This document shows, one piece after another, positions 10,519 through 23,164 of a stretch of 64,000 nucleotides of DNA. The DNA is from Hydrogenophaga intermedia (GTDB lineage Bacteria > Pseudomonadota > Gammaproteobacteria > Burkholderiales > Burkholderiaceae_C). Location of the stretch: NCBI RefSeq assembly GCF_023715105.1, contig NZ_JAMBNO010000007.1, positions 62,001 to 126,000 of the forward strand, read 5' to 3'. A program made the position numbers and the translations under genes. Each line of letters opens with the position of its first letter. Positions within the stretch are counted from its first letter, which is position 1. The notes under the pieces are model-generated. The model ran no database searches, was not told where the DNA came from, and saw only the letters and a program-made list of their open reading frames with translations.

Positions 10519-11277
10519 ATGGAATTGCTGCTCGCTTCGGCCGCCTCGTTGCTGGCCGGCTTCATCGACGCGATCGTGGGCGGCGGCGGGCTGGTGTTGG
10601 TGCCCGCGCTGTTCGCGATCTTTCCCAACACCCACCCGGCCACGCTGTTCGGCACCGGCAAGGGCGCTGCCGTCTGGGGCACGGCGGCCGCCGCCACGCA
10701 ATACGCGCACCGCGTGGACATGCCCTGGGCCTCGCTGCTGCCGGCGGCAGTGCTCACCTTCGTGGGCGCCATGGCCGGTGCATGGACGGTGACCGTGGTC
10801 TCGCCTGACATCCTGCGCCGCGCGCTGCCGTTCGTACTCGCAGCGGTGCTGATCTACACCCTGGCGCGCAAGGACATGGGCCGTTCCCACGCGCCGGCCT
10901 TCGCGGCCGCGCATCAGACCGCGGCGGCCTGCGCCATGGGTGTGGTGCTCGGCTTCTACGACGGCTTCTTCGGCCCGGGCACCGGCAGCTTCTTCGTCTT
11001 TTTGTTCGTGCGCTGGCTGGGCTTTGATTTCCTGCACGCCAGCGCCAGCGCCAAGCTGCTCAACACGGCGTCCAACCTTGCTGCCCTCTCGCTGTTCGCG
11101 CTCAAGGGCCACGTGTGGTGGCATTTCGCGCTGGTCATGGCGGTGGCCAACGTTGCCGGCAGCTTGCTGGGCACCCGCCTGGCGCTCAAGCACGGCAGCG
11201 GCTTCGTGCGCTGGGTGTTCATCGGGGTGGTCACCGTGCTGATCGCACGGACCACCTACGACGCCTGGTTGCGCTGA
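10519..11277 (+). CDS. TSUP-family (TauE/SafE) membrane transporter
   Basis: Inner-membrane protein of 252 residues with seven to eight hydrophobic segments in two related halves, typical of TSUP (DUF81) exporters of sulfite, sulfoacetate or other small anions. The family motifs GFIDAIVGGGGLVLVPAL (N-terminal half) and GFYDGFFGPGTGSFFVFLFV (C-terminal half) are both present. There is no Shine-Dalgarno sequence; a GACAAT hexamer ends 9 nt before the ATG, so the mRNA may be nearly leaderless. It converges on mrdA with a 21-bp gap. The substrate cannot be told; proximity to the sulfate operon is too loose to be informative. Confidence 0.88.
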   Translation: MELLLASAASLLAGFIDAIVGGGGLVLVPALFAIFPNTHPATLFGTGKGAAVWGTAAAATQYAHRVDMPWASLLPAAVLTFVGAMAGAWTVTVVSPDILRRALPFVLAAVLIYTLARKDMGRSHAPAFAAAHQTAAACAMGVVLGFYDGFFGPGTGSFFVFLFVRWLGFDFLHASASAKLLNTASNLAALSLFALKGHVWWHFALVMAVANVAGSLLGTRLALKHGSGFVRWVFIGVVTVLIARTTYDAWLR

Positions 11278-11298
11278 CACGCGGCGCACCGCGCGAGA

Positions 11299-13272
11299 TC
11301 ACTGGGCGGCGCTGACCGCGGCCGGTACCGGTGGCCAGGGCACCTCGCTCGCCTTGCGCGGTGTGCCGATCGGCGGGCCGCCCTGGCCGGCCTGTTGCGC
11401 GGCGATGTCCTGCTCGCTCGGGTACTGGTCGAGCAGCAGGTAGTCGAACACGCGGCGCGCGATGGGTGCGGCGGCGGCGGCGCCGAAGCCGGCGTTCTCG
11501 ACGATGACGGCGAGCGCCACGCGCGGCGCGTCGGCCGGCGCGAAGGCGACGTAGAGCGAGTGGTCGCGCTGGTGCTCTTCCAGCTTTTTCGCGTCGTAGC
11601 GCTCGCGTTGACCGATGGTGACGGCCTGGGCCGTGCCGGTCTTGCCGCCGCTGGTGTAGCCGGCGCCCGCGAACACGCGCGCCGACGTGCCTTCGGTGGT
11701 GACGGCTTGCATGGCGCTCAGCACCGCCTGCAGGTGCGCGGGCTGGTAGCCCAGCGGCACGCCCTCGGGTTTGGGCAACGCCTGGCGCTCGCCGGTGATC
11801 GGGTCGCGCCGGGCCAGCGTGAGGTGCGGCGTGTGCTTGACGCCACCGCCAGCCAGTGTGGCCATGGCGTGCGCGATCTGCAGCATGGTGAAGTTGTTGT
11901 AGCCCTGGCCGATGCCGAGCGAGATCGTCTCGCCGGCGTACCAGCGTTGCTGCTCGGGCGTCTTGTAGGTGGCGCGCTTCCAGGCCTGGCTGGGCAGCAC
12001 GCCGCGCAACTCGCCCTTGAGGTCGATGCCGGTGATCTGCCCAAAGCCCAACGGCTTCATGAAATCGTGCATGGCGTCCACGCCCATCTCGTTGGCCAGC
12101 GAGTAGTAGTAGACGTTGCTCGACTTGATGATGCTGCGGCGCAGATCCACCGCGCCCAGCCCGGCGTCCCCGTGGCTGCGGAAGCGGTGGTTGCCCAGCA
12201 TCCAGTAGCCCGGGTCGTTGACGACGGTATCGACCTTGCGCGCACCGGTCTCGAGCGCGGCCAGCGCCATGAAGGGCTTGTAGGTGGAGCCCGGTGGGTA
12301 CCCGCCGCGCAGCGCGCGGTTGAGCAACGGCTTGTCGATCGATTCGTTGAGCGCGCGCCAGTTGTCGACGTCAATGCCTTCCACGAAGAGGTTGGGATCA
12401 AAGGTGGGCTTGGAAACCAGCGCCAGCACCTCGCCGTTGCGCGGGTCGATGGCCACCAGCGCACCGCGGCGATTGCCGTAGAGCGTCTCGATGAGGTGTT
12501 GCAGCTTGGCGTCGATGGTCAGCACCATGGTGTCGCCCGGTACGGGCGCGGTCGCCGCCAGCGAGCGCACCGCGCGTCCGCCGGCCGAGGTCTCGACGCG
12601 CTCGAAACCGGTGGTGCCGTGCAGCGTCTGCTCCTGCTGCTGCTCCACGCCGAGCTTGCCGATGTATTCGGTGCCGCGGTAGTTGGCCTGCTCTTCTTCG
12701 GGCCAGTCGGCCATGAGCTCTTTCTCGCGCTGGTTGATGCGCCCGATGTAGCCCACCACGTGGCTGGCCGACTCGCCGTTGGGGTAGTGGCGCAGCAGCT
12801 TGGCGCGCACCTCCACGCCGGGGAAGCGGAAGCGCTGCGCGGTGAAGCGGGCCACCTCCTCGTCGCTCAGGCGCGTGCGCACCGGCACCGCGTCGAAGCG
12901 GTGCGACTCCTCCATCAGCTTGCGAAAGCGGCGCTCGTCGCGGGGCGAGATCTCGACCAGTTCGCGCAGCGCGGTCAGCGTGGCGTCCACGTCCGGCGTC
13001 TGCGAGGGCGTGATCTCCAGGGTGTAGGCCGAGTAGTTGCTGGCCAGCACGCGGCCCTGGCGGTCGACGATCTGCCCGCGGTTGGGCACCACCGGCAGCA
13101 CGGCAGTGCGGTTGCTCTCGGCCTGCGCCATGTAGGCCTCGTGCTGCACCACCTGCAGCCACACCATGCGCGCCACGATCAGGCCGAAGGCCAGCAGCAC
13201 GGCCAGCGCGATCACGATCACGCGCGTGCGGAACTGCGCGAGGTCGGCTTCGACGTTTCGCAGCTCTGTCAT
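11299..13272 (-). CDS. mrdA: Penicillin-binding protein 2 (elongasome transpeptidase)
   Basis: Class B PBP that cross-links lateral-wall peptidoglycan during elongation. The 657-residue protein has one N-terminal membrane anchor (about residues 18-40, IVIALAVLLAFGLIVARMVW), a pedestal domain, and a transpeptidase domain with SxxK in PPGSTYKP (S329), SxN in IKSSNVYYY and KTG in SGGKTGTAQ. It is the last gene of the mreBCD operon, 4 bp after mreD. In many betaproteobacteria rodA, its glycosyltransferase partner, follows; here the next gene is the convergent TSUP transporter, so rodA must lie elsewhere. Confidence 0.96.
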   Translation of the reverse strand: MTELRNVEADLAQFRTRVIVIALAVLLAFGLIVARMVWLQVVQHEAYMAQAESNRTAVLPVVPNRGQIVDRQGRVLASNYSAYTLEITPSQTPDVDATLTALRELVEISPRDERRFRKLMEESHRFDAVPVRTRLSDEEVARFTAQRFRFPGVEVRAKLLRHYPNGESASHVVGYIGRINQREKELMADWPEEEQANYRGTEYIGKLGVEQQQEQTLHGTTGFERVETSAGGRAVRSLAATAPVPGDTMVLTIDAKLQHLIETLYGNRRGALVAIDPRNGEVLALVSKPTFDPNLFVEGIDVDNWRALNESIDKPLLNRALRGGYPPGSTYKPFMALAALETGARKVDTVVNDPGYWMLGNHRFRSHGDAGLGAVDLRRSIIKSSNVYYYSLANEMGVDAMHDFMKPLGFGQITGIDLKGELRGVLPSQAWKRATYKTPEQQRWYAGETISLGIGQGYNNFTMLQIAHAMATLAGGGVKHTPHLTLARRDPITGERQALPKPEGVPLGYQPAHLQAVLSAMQAVTTEGTSARVFAGAGYTSGGKTGTAQAVTIGQRERYDAKKLEEHQRDHSLYVAFAPADAPRVALAVIVENAGFGAAAAAPIARRVFDYLLLDQYPSEQDIAAQQAGQGGPPIGTPRKASEVPWPPVPAAVSAAQ

Positions 13273-13276
13273 GGTG

Positions 13277-13807
13277 TCACAAGGGTCTGTTGTCGTCGGG
13301 GTTCGGGGCGCGGCGCTGCGGTGCCAGCAGCAGCACCGTCACCACCGGCCAGAGCATGGACTCGATCAGCGGCGCCAGCAAGTGGTTCCAGCCCGGAAAG
13401 CTCCCGCCGGCCAGCAGGCGCACCACCAGCGCCAGCAGCGTGGCCACCGCGAACAGCGGCAGCACCTGGATGGCCTGTTGCGGCACCGGAAACCACAGCA
13501 GCCGCCGGTGCATGGCGGTGGCGCCGAAGGCCATGGCGGTGTAGGCCAGGGCGTGCTGGCCGAGCAGCGCGCCCTGGTGCACGTCCATCACGAGCCCGAA
13601 GAAAAAGGCGGTACCCACGCCGATGCGCAGCGGCTGGTGCACGCACCAGAACACGATGACGACCGCCAGCACGTCGGGCACCCAGGCCGCGCGCCCGAAC
13701 AGCCCCATGTTGAGCAGCATGTTCATCGCCAGCGCGGCGATCAGGCTCACCCAGATGAAGAGCGGGTTGGCGGGCAACAGCAACTGCTGGCCGGGGCGCA
13801 TGATCAT
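13277..13807 (-). CDS. mreD: Rod shape-determining protein MreD
   Basis: Small integral membrane component of the elongasome, 176 residues, with about five hydrophobic segments (for example PLFIWVSLIAALAMNMLLNM and VLAVVIVFWCVHQPLRIGVG) and the family-typical LPVLPLF-like stretch VLPLFAVATLLALVV. The ATG overlaps the mreC stop as ATGA, and mrdA starts 4 bp after its own stop, so expression is coupled. Length and position are normal for the family. Confidence 0.93.
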   Translation of the reverse strand: MIMRPGQQLLLPANPLFIWVSLIAALAMNMLLNMGLFGRAAWVPDVLAVVIVFWCVHQPLRIGVGTAFFFGLVMDVHQGALLGQHALAYTAMAFGATAMHRRLLWFPVPQQAIQVLPLFAVATLLALVVRLLAGGSFPGWNHLLAPLIESMLWPVVTVLLLAPQRRAPNPDDNRPL

Positions 13808-14778
13808 GGCGTGGTCCTCCGCGGGGCGCCGCCCGCCGCGGCGTCCCTGGCCGCGCTGGTGGTGTTCCCGGCCGCCTGCGGTTCAGGCGCAGGCCCGCCG
13901 GCAGGGGCCGTTGGCGCGGCGCTTGCCTCGCCCGTGGGTTGCAGCACCAGCACATGCAGGGCACCGTCGACCCGGGCCACGGGCTCGGCGCGCACGCGCA
14001 GGAAGGCCGAACCGCTGTGACGCTCCACCAGGGTCACGCGCGCCACCGGCAGGCCGGGCGGGTAGACCGCGTCCACCCCGCTGGTGGTGAGCAGGTCGCC
14101 CTGCACGATGTCGGTACCCACGGAGGTGTAGCGCAGCTCCAGCGACCCCCCCTCGCCCGGCTGCCCGTAGGCCAGCGCGCGCACGCCCGAACGGGGGTTC
14201 AGCACCGGGATGGCCTGGTCGCGGTCGATCAGCAGGCTGACCTCGGACACCAGCGGGTACACCCGGGTCACCTGGCCGAGCACACCGGATTCGTCGATCA
14301 CCGGCGAGCCGGGTTGTACGCCCTGGGTCTGGCCGCGGTCGATCACCACCCGGCGCGAAAACGGGTCGGCCGCGTCGTACAGCACCTGCGCGCCAATGCC
14401 TTGCGCGCCGGTGCGCTCGCGCATCGCCAGCAACTCGCGCAGGCGTCGGTTTTCGATTTCGAGCTGCTCGACCTGCGAGCTGCGCACGGCCTGCTCGGTC
14501 AGGCGGCGCAGGGCGTCGAGCTCGCTTTGTTGTGCGTGGTGCAGCGAAGCGAAGTAGCCACTGGCGCCCGTGATCGCGTGCACCGGTTGCAGCACGGCCC
14601 ACTGCACCGGGTAAAGCGCGGCCGCGAGCACGGCGCGCATCGGGTCGGTGACCTTGAAGCGCAGGTCGGCCACCATGAGGAACAGCGCCACGGCGCTGAA
14701 CACCACCAGCTTGGACAGGGCCGACGGGCCCTGCTTGAAGAACGGCGGTGGGGTGCGGTCCAGCGTGCCCAGTGGCAT
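13804..14778 (-). CDS. mreC: Rod shape-determining protein MreC
   Basis: Periplasmic scaffold of the elongasome anchored by a single N-terminal membrane helix ([18 protein letters not shown], about residues 23-40). A coiled coil follows (about residues 78-115), then the beta-rich core with [21 protein letters not shown] and [15 protein letters not shown], both typical of MreC. Its 324 residues end in a long alanine/proline-rich, low-complexity tail of about 45 residues that is probably disordered. It lies 25 bp downstream of mreB. Confidence 0.94.
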   Translation of the reverse strand: MPLGTLDRTPPPFFKQGPSALSKLVVFSAVALFLMVADLRFKVTDPMRAVLAAALYPVQWAVLQPVHAITGASGYFASLHHAQQSELDALRRLTEQAVRSSQVEQLEIENRRLRELLAMRERTGAQGIGAQVLYDAADPFSRRVVIDRGQTQGVQPGSPVIDESGVLGQVTRVYPLVSEVSLLIDRDQAIPVLNPRSGVRALAYGQPGEGGSLELRYTSVGTDIVQGDLLTTSGVDAVYPPGLPVARVTLVERHSGSAFLRVRAEPVARVDGALHVLVLQPTGEASAAPTAPAGGPAPEPQAAGNTTSAARDAAAGGAPRRTTP

Positions 14779-14803
14779 GGCGACTCCCCGCGCAGTGCGC
14801 GGC

Positions 14804-17901
<3,098 letters not shown>

Positions 17902-17902
17902 C

Positions 17903-19372
17903 ATGAGCACCAAGACCGCCTCCCTGCTGGTGCAAGGCTATGAAGTCGTGATCGGCTTCGAGACCCACACCCAGCTCGCCACGCAATCCAAGATCTTCAG
18001 CCGAGCGGCCACCGCCTTCGGCGCCGAGCCCAACACCCAGGCCTGCGCGGTCGATCTCGCGCTGCCTGGCACGCTGCCGGTGATGAACCGCGAGGCCGTG
18101 GCCTGCGCGATCCGATTCGGGCTGGCCGTGGGCGCGCACATTGCCGAGAAGAGCGTGTTCGCGCGCAAGAACTACTTCTACCCCGACCTGCCCAAGGGCT
18201 ACCAGATCAGCCAGTACGAAATACCGGTGGTGCAGGGCGGTGCGGTGTCGTTCTTCCTTGGTGATGAGAAGAAGACGGTTCGCCTGGTGCGAGCGCATCT
18301 TGAGGAAGACGCCGGCAAATCGCTGCACGAGGACTCGTCATTGGGCGGTGGGGGCCAGAGCGGCATCGACCTCAACCGCGCGGGCACGCCGCTGCTGGAG
18401 ATCGTGACCGAGCCCGACATCCGCTCCAGCGCCGAGGCGGTGGCCTATGCGAAGGAGCTGCACAAGATCGTCACCTGGATCGGCATCTGCGACGGCAACA
18501 TGCAGGAGGGCTCGTTCCGCTGCGACGCCAACGTCTCGGTGCGCAAGCCCGGCGAGAAGCTGGGCACGCGGCGTGAGATCAAGAACCTGAACTCGTTCAA
18601 GTTCATGCAGCAGGCCATCGACTACGAGGTGCGCTGGCAGATCGAGCAGATCGAGGACGGCCACGCCATCCAGCAGGCCACCGTGCTGTTCGACCCCGAC
18701 ACCGGCGAAACGCGTGCCATGCGCACCAAGGAAGACGCGGCCGACTACCGCTACTTCCCCGACCCGGACCTGCCGCCGCTGGTGGTGGCGCGCGCGTGGG
18801 TCGACCAGGTGAAGGCCGCGATGCCCGAGCTGCCGCGTGCGATGGCCGAGCGCTTCGTGCAGCAGTACGGCCTGCCCGAGTACGACGCCACCACGCTCAC
18901 GCAGAGCCCCGCGATGGCGGCCTACTTCGAGGCCGCGGCGCAGGCCAGTGGACAGGCGAAGATGGCGAGCAACTGGGTGATGGGCGAGGTCTCGCGCCGC
19001 CTGAACAACGAGGAGCGCGACATCGCCGACGTGCCGGTCAGCGCGGCACAGCTCGCGGCCTTGCTCAAGCGCATCGCCGACGGCACCGTGTCGAACAACG
19101 CCGCGAAGCAGGTGATGGACGCGTTGTGGAAGGGCGAGGGCCAGGACGTGGACGCCGTCATCGACGCCAAAGGCCTCAAGCAGGTCAGCGACACCGGCGC
19201 CATCGAGAAGATCATCGACGAGGTGATGGCCGCCAACGCCGACATGGTGGCGCAGTTCCGCGCCGGCAAGGAAAAGGCGTTCAACGCACTGGTGGGTCAG
19301 GCCATGAAGGCCAGCAAGGGCAAGGCCAACCCGCAGCAGGTGAACGACCTGCTGCGCCAGAAGCTGGGCTGA
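17903..19372 (+). CDS. gatB: Asp/Glu-tRNA amidotransferase subunit GatB
   Basis: Kinase/transamidase subunit that phosphorylates and amidates the misacylated tRNA. The 489-residue protein shows the GatB signatures [35 protein letters not shown] and [17 protein letters not shown], and a C-terminal YqeY-like tRNA-binding domain from about residue 340 ending NDLLRQKLG. Third gene of gatCAB; it converges on the DUF4124 gene with an 11-bp gap and no recognisable terminator. Confidence 0.97.
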   Translation: MSTKTASLLVQGYEVVIGFETHTQLATQSKIFSRAATAFGAEPNTQACAVDLALPGTLPVMNREAVACAIRFGLAVGAHIAEKSVFARKNYFYPDLPKGYQISQYEIPVVQGGAVSFFLGDEKKTVRLVRAHLEEDAGKSLHEDSSLGGGGQSGIDLNRAGTPLLEIVTEPDIRSSAEAVAYAKELHKIVTWIGICDGNMQEGSFRCDANVSVRKPGEKLGTRREIKNLNSFKFMQQAIDYEVRWQIEQIEDGHAIQQATVLFDPDTGETRAMRTKEDAADYRYFPDPDLPPLVVARAWVDQVKAAMPELPRAMAERFVQQYGLPEYDATTLTQSPAMAAYFEAAAQASGQAKMASNWVMGEVSRRLNNEERDIADVPVSAAQLAALLKRIADGTVSNNAAKQVMDALWKGEGQDVDAVIDAKGLKQVSDTGAIEKIIDEVMAANADMVAQFRAGKEKAFNALVGQAMKASKGKANPQQVNDLLRQKLG

Positions 19373-19383
19373 TCAGCGGTTGA

Positions 19384-20040
19384 TCAACGGCTCACGGCGG
19401 CCTGTGCCGCCCACAGCTGCTTGAGCTTGGCCAGTTCCTCGTCGAAGCGCGCGTTCACGCGCTGCTTCTCCTGCATCTGGTCGGCCAGGAAGCGCTTCTG
19501 CACTTCCATCTGTTTCTCGTTGTCCTCGCGCTTGCGCTTGAGCCACATCGGCGCCTTGTTCGGGTCGCTGCTGTAGAACTCGAATTCGCTGTCGATATCC
19601 TTGCGCTGCGCCACCAGCGCCACCTCGCGCTTGTTCACGGCCGCGATCACCTCGTCGATCTGCGCCAGCGCCTCGTGGCGCTCCTTGTCGTGCACGGCCT
19701 GGTTCGGGTAACGCACCAGCAGCGCGCGGTCGCGGCGTTTCTCTTCCTGGATGCGCGCTTCCTTCTCGGCCTCGGCGCGGCGCTGGGCCTCAAGCCTCTC
19801 GCGCTCCTCGCGCGTGTAGCTGGGCGGAATCACCTCGCGCACGGTGCCGGTCTTGCCCAGGCGCTGCTGCTCGCGGTCGAGGCAGGCGGGAATCGGCCGG
19901 TCGGAGGTGATGCGCCGCCCGTTGCCGTCCACGCAGGTGTAGATGCTTTGTGCGTGGCTCATGCCCGCCACGGCCAGGAGCAGGGCCGCCACGGCCCAGG
20001 CGGTTGCATGGCGCGAAGAAGGGCGTGACAGCGGTTTCAT
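19384..20040 (-). CDS. DUF4124-domain periplasmic protein
   Basis: Secreted protein of 218 residues, unknown function. A signal peptide (ATAWAVAALLLAVAGMSHAQ) is followed directly by the DUF4124 stretch SIYTCVDGNGRRITSDRPIP (about residues 31-50), then a long, strongly charged region (about 85-210) rich in Arg, Glu, Lys and Gln that should form an extended helix or coiled coil. The start at 20040 was set by the signal peptide. It begins 2 bp after the pyrE stop on the same strand, so it is likely co-transcribed with pyrE without any functional link. Confidence 0.85.
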   Translation of the reverse strand: MKPLSRPSSRHATAWAVAALLLAVAGMSHAQSIYTCVDGNGRRITSDRPIPACLDREQQRLGKTGTVREVIPPSYTREERERLEAQRRAEAEKEARIQEEKRRDRALLVRYPNQAVHDKERHEALAQIDEVIAAVNKREVALVAQRKDIDSEFEFYSSDPNKAPMWLKRKREDNEKQMEVQKRFLADQMQEKQRVNARFDEELAKLKQLWAAQAAVSR

Positions 20041-20042
20041 GA

Positions 20043-20750
20043 TCAGGAATCCTTGACGCCGTAGCGTTCGCGGTAGGCCAGCACACGCGCCCGGTGGGCC
20101 GCGATCTCGCCGCCGGGCTGCTCGTTCAGATACTGGAGCAAATCGTCCAGCCTCGCAATCGCGCAAACCTGCAGGCCGAGCTGGCGTTGCACGTATTGCA
20201 CGGCACTGTGACCCACGTCGCGAACGGCGCCGTCCGGGCCGGCTTCGGTGGCCTTCTCCTGGCGGTCCAGCGCGATCGCCACCGCACTGGGCGTGGCACC
20301 GGCGGCGCGGATCAGCGCGATCGATTCGCGCGCGGCGGTGCCCGCGCTCATCACGTCGTCCACGATCAGCACCCGACCCTTGAGCGGGGCGCCCACCAGT
20401 GTGCCGCCCTCGCCGTGGTCCTTGGCTTCCTTGCGGTTGTAGGCAAACGGCACGTTGCGGCCCAGGCGGGCCAGCTCGATGGCCACTGCCGCGCCAAGTG
20501 GGATGCCCTTGTAGGCCGGGCCGAAGATCATGTCGAAGCCGATGCCGCTGTCGACCAATGCCCTTGCATAGAATGCGGCGAGCCGGCCGAGCTTGGCGCC
20601 GTCGTCGAACAGTCCGGCGTTGAAGAAGTAGGGCGAGAGGCGACCGGCCTTGGTCTTGAACTCGCCGAACTTCAGCGCGCCGGCCTCCACACAGAACTTC
20701 ACGAACGCCTGTGCCAGCGGTTCCTGCGCCGGGGCGCCTGCCATCACCAT
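20043..20750 (-). CDS. pyrE: Orotate phosphoribosyltransferase
   Basis: Joins orotate and PRPP to give OMP, the fifth step of UMP synthesis. The 235-residue protein has FKTKAGRLSPYFFNAGLF, the substrate-binding FGPAYKGIPL and the PRPP loop RVLIVDDVMSAGTA. ATG at 20750 is preceded by AGGAG with a 5-nt spacer; a second in-frame ATG two codons later is less well placed. The gene is divergent from exonuclease III with a 24-bp gap. Confidence 0.96.
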   Translation of the reverse strand: MVMAGAPAQEPLAQAFVKFCVEAGALKFGEFKTKAGRLSPYFFNAGLFDDGAKLGRLAAFYARALVDSGIGFDMIFGPAYKGIPLGAAVAIELARLGRNVPFAYNRKEAKDHGEGGTLVGAPLKGRVLIVDDVMSAGTAARESIALIRAAGATPSAVAIALDRQEKATEAGPDGAVRDVGHSAVQYVQRQLGLQVCAIARLDDLLQYLNEQPGGEIAAHRARVLAYRERYGVKDS

Positions 20751-20774
20751 GCCAACTCCTGTCTTGCCGCGACC

Positions 20775-21566
20775 ATGTTCAAGCTGACCAGCCTCAACCT
20801 CAATGGCATCCGTTCGGCCACCACCAAAGGCCTCGAAGACTGGCTGGCGAAAAGTGCGCCGGATTGTATTTGTGTACAAGAGGTCAAGGCGCAGGCGCCG
20901 GACGTGGCCGGTCGCTTCGAGACCCTGGCCGGCCTGCGCGGGCACTTCCACTTCGCTGAGAAGAAGGGCTATTCGGGCACGGCGGTGTACAGCCGGCATG
21001 AGCCGAGCGACGTGCTCACGGGCTTTGGCAACCCCGAGTTCGACGCCGAGGGCCGCTACACCGAACTGCGCTTCGACACGCCCAAGCGCAAGCTTTCGAT
21101 CGTCAGCGCCTACTTCCCGAGCGGCTCCTCCGGGCCGGAGCGGCAGGAGGCCAAGTACCGCTTCCTCGACGCCTTCTACCCGCACCTGCAGGCGCTCAAA
21201 GGGCAGCGCGAATTCATCCTCTGTGGTGACGTCAACATCGCGCACACCCAGAACGACCTCAAGAACTGGCGCAGCAACCAGAAGAACAGCGGCTTCCTGC
21301 CCGAGGAGCGCGCGTGGATGACCAAGGTGCTCACCGAAGGCGGCCTGATCGATGTCTACCGCCGCCTGCAGCCCGACACCACCGACGCCTGCTACACGTG
21401 GTGGAGCAACCGCGGCCAGGCCTACGCCAACAACGTGGGATGGCGGCTGGACTACCACCTGGCCACGCCCGCCACGGCAGCGCTGGCGCGCACCGAGGCC
21501 ATCTACAAAGGCGAGAAGTTCTCCGATCACGCGCCGATCACCATCGGCTACGACTTCAAGTTCTGA
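20775..21566 (+). CDS. xth: Exodeoxyribonuclease III / AP endonuclease
   Basis: Mg-dependent repair nuclease of the EEP (xth/ExoA) family that cuts at abasic sites. The 263-residue protein shows the ordered motifs LTSLNLNGIRSA (metal site), CVQEVKAQ, SGTAVYSR, CGDVNIAHTQNDLKN, VGWRLDYHLATP and KFSDHAPITIGYDF with the catalytic Asp-His near the C-terminus. Its stop shares an adenine with the ATG of the following metallo-beta-lactamase-fold gene, so they form an operon. Confidence 0.95.
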   Translation: MFKLTSLNLNGIRSATTKGLEDWLAKSAPDCICVQEVKAQAPDVAGRFETLAGLRGHFHFAEKKGYSGTAVYSRHEPSDVLTGFGNPEFDAEGRYTELRFDTPKRKLSIVSAYFPSGSSGPERQEAKYRFLDAFYPHLQALKGQREFILCGDVNIAHTQNDLKNWRSNQKNSGFLPEERAWMTKVLTEGGLIDVYRRLQPDTTDACYTWWSNRGQAYANNVGWRLDYHLATPATAALARTEAIYKGEKFSDHAPITIGYDFKF

Positions 21567-22213
21567 TGCTGAAGTACCTCACCGTTCCGGTCACTGCCTT
21601 CGCGCAGAACTGCTCCATCGTCTGGTGCGACGAAACGATGGAGGCCGCCATCATCGATCCGGGTGGTGACCTCGATCGCCTGTTGGCCGAAGTGCAGCGC
21701 CTGGGCGTCACGCTCAAGGCCATCTGGCTCACACACGCACACATCGACCATGCCGGCGCCACCGCCGAACTCGCGCGGCGCCTGTCGCTGCCCATCGTGG
21801 GCCCGCACGAAGGCGACAAGTTCTGGATCGATGCCCTGCCGCAGCAGGGCGCGATGTTCGGCTTCCCGCCTGCCGAGACGTTCACGCCCACGCGCTGGCT
21901 CGCCGACGGCGACACGGTGCAGATCGGCCGCTGCACGCTGGCCGTGCGCCACTGCCCCGGCCACACGCCGGGCCACGTGGTGTTCCACTCCAAGGAAGCA
22001 CAGCGCGCCTTCGTCGGCGACGTGCTTTTCGCCGGCAGCATCGGCCGCACCGATTTCCCCGGCGGCAACCACGCGCAACTGCTCGCCAGCATCCGCGAGC
22101 GCCTGTGGCCGATGGGGGATGAGACGGTGTTCATCCCCGGGCACGGGCCGGAGGGCAGCTTCGGCGAGGAGCGGCGGTTCAATCCGTACGTTGGGGAGCG
22201 CGCCCGAGCGTGA
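21566..22213 (+). CDS. Metallo-beta-lactamase-fold hydrolase (GloB/YcbL-like)
   Basis: Cytoplasmic MBL-fold enzyme, 215 residues, close to type II glyoxalase and YcbL proteins. The metal site THAHIDHAG (about residues 54-62) is intact, with HCPGHTPGH, FVGDVLFAGSIGRTD and IPGHGPE supplying the remaining ligands. It lacks the C-terminal glutathione-binding domain of classical GloB, so thioester or other ester hydrolysis is likely but the substrate is not known. Overlaps the exonuclease III stop by one base; converges on the M48 protease gene. Confidence 0.9.
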   Translation: MLKYLTVPVTAFAQNCSIVWCDETMEAAIIDPGGDLDRLLAEVQRLGVTLKAIWLTHAHIDHAGATAELARRLSLPIVGPHEGDKFWIDALPQQGAMFGFPPAETFTPTRWLADGDTVQIGRCTLAVRHCPGHTPGHVVFHSKEAQRAFVGDVLFAGSIGRTDFPGGNHAQLLASIRERLWPMGDETVFIPGHGPEGSFGEERRFNPYVGERARA

Positions 22214-23095
22214 TCAGCCCCGCCTCGCCTGCTCGTACAGGTGTTGCACCTTCGGCAGGTTGGCCTCCAGCTCGCGGATGCGGTTCGGCCCGCTGGGGTG
22301 GGTGGAGAGAAAGCCCGGGCCGGCGCCGCCGCCGGCCGCAGCCATCTTCTGCCACAGCGTGACGCTGGCGCGCGGCAGGTAGGCCGAGCGGGCCGCGAGC
22401 TCCAGGCCCACGAGGTCGGCCTCGGTCTCGTCGTCGCGGCTGTACTTGAGGCTGAGCAGTTGCGTGCCCAGGTTGGCCGCCACATCGCCCAACTGGCCCA
22501 GACCCAGCAACTGAGCCGCAATGGACAGGCCCATGCCGGTGGCGTTGGTTTTGGCCACGCGCTCGCGAGCGTGCTCGCGCAAGGCGTGGGCCATTTCGTG
22601 GCCCATGATCATCGCGGCCTCGTCGTCGTTGAGCTGCAGCTTCTCCAGGATGCCGGTGTAGAAGGCGATCTTGCCGCCCGGCATGCAGAAGGCGTTGATC
22701 TGGTTGCTGCGGATGAGGTTGACCTCCCATTGCCAGCGCCGCGCGCGATCGTTCCAGGGCGCGGCGTGCGGGATCAGGCGGCGCGCAATGTTGCGCAATC
22801 GCTGGACCTGCGGGTCGCCCGCCGGGGCCAGGGCGCCTTTGGCCTTGGCCTCGGCCATCATCTGGCCGTACTGCTGGTTGGCAGCGCTTTCCAGCTGTTC
22901 GGCCGGCACCAGGTTGCGCAGCGCGGAGGACTGCCCCACGTCCACCTGCGCCAGCACGGGCGTGGCCGCAGCCGCGCCGGCCGCCAGCAGGAAGCCACGG
23001 CGGGCGTTCCACACGTGACCAGGGCGCGCCACCGGTTCAACAGTGGCACTGGCGGTGGCGTCGCCACGGGCTTTGAGATCGCAGATCAGGCACAT
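22214..23095 (-). CDS. M48-family zinc metalloprotease with twin-arginine-like signal
   Basis: Predicted exported peptidase of 293 residues, BepA/LoiP-like. The zinc site is HEMAH (H166-H170) in IMGHEMAHALREHA, with the third ligand in RDDETEADLVGLEL. Residues 30-50 (NARRGFLLAAGAAAATPVLA) look like a Tat signal with a cleavage site after VLAQ. The start at 23095 (MCLICDLKARG) adds about 30 residues with a CxxC before that signal; a GTG at residue 28 is the alternative. A TATTAT hexamer ends 6 nt before the ATG and no Shine-Dalgarno is present, suggesting a leaderless mRNA. Likely role in outer-membrane protein quality control by family analogy. Confidence 0.87.
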   Translation of the reverse strand: MCLICDLKARGDATASATVEPVARPGHVWNARRGFLLAAGAAAATPVLAQVDVGQSSALRNLVPAEQLESAANQQYGQMMAEAKAKGALAPAGDPQVQRLRNIARRLIPHAAPWNDRARRWQWEVNLIRSNQINAFCMPGGKIAFYTGILEKLQLNDDEAAMIMGHEMAHALREHARERVAKTNATGMGLSIAAQLLGLGQLGDVAANLGTQLLSLKYSRDDETEADLVGLELAARSAYLPRASVTLWQKMAAAGGGAGPGFLSTHPSGPNRIRELEANLPKVQHLYEQARRG

Positions 23096-23164
23096 GGGCG
23101 AATAATAGGCAAAGCCGCGCGCGTGTGCGTGACGGTGCCCTACCGGTGATCCGCCACCCATCGC

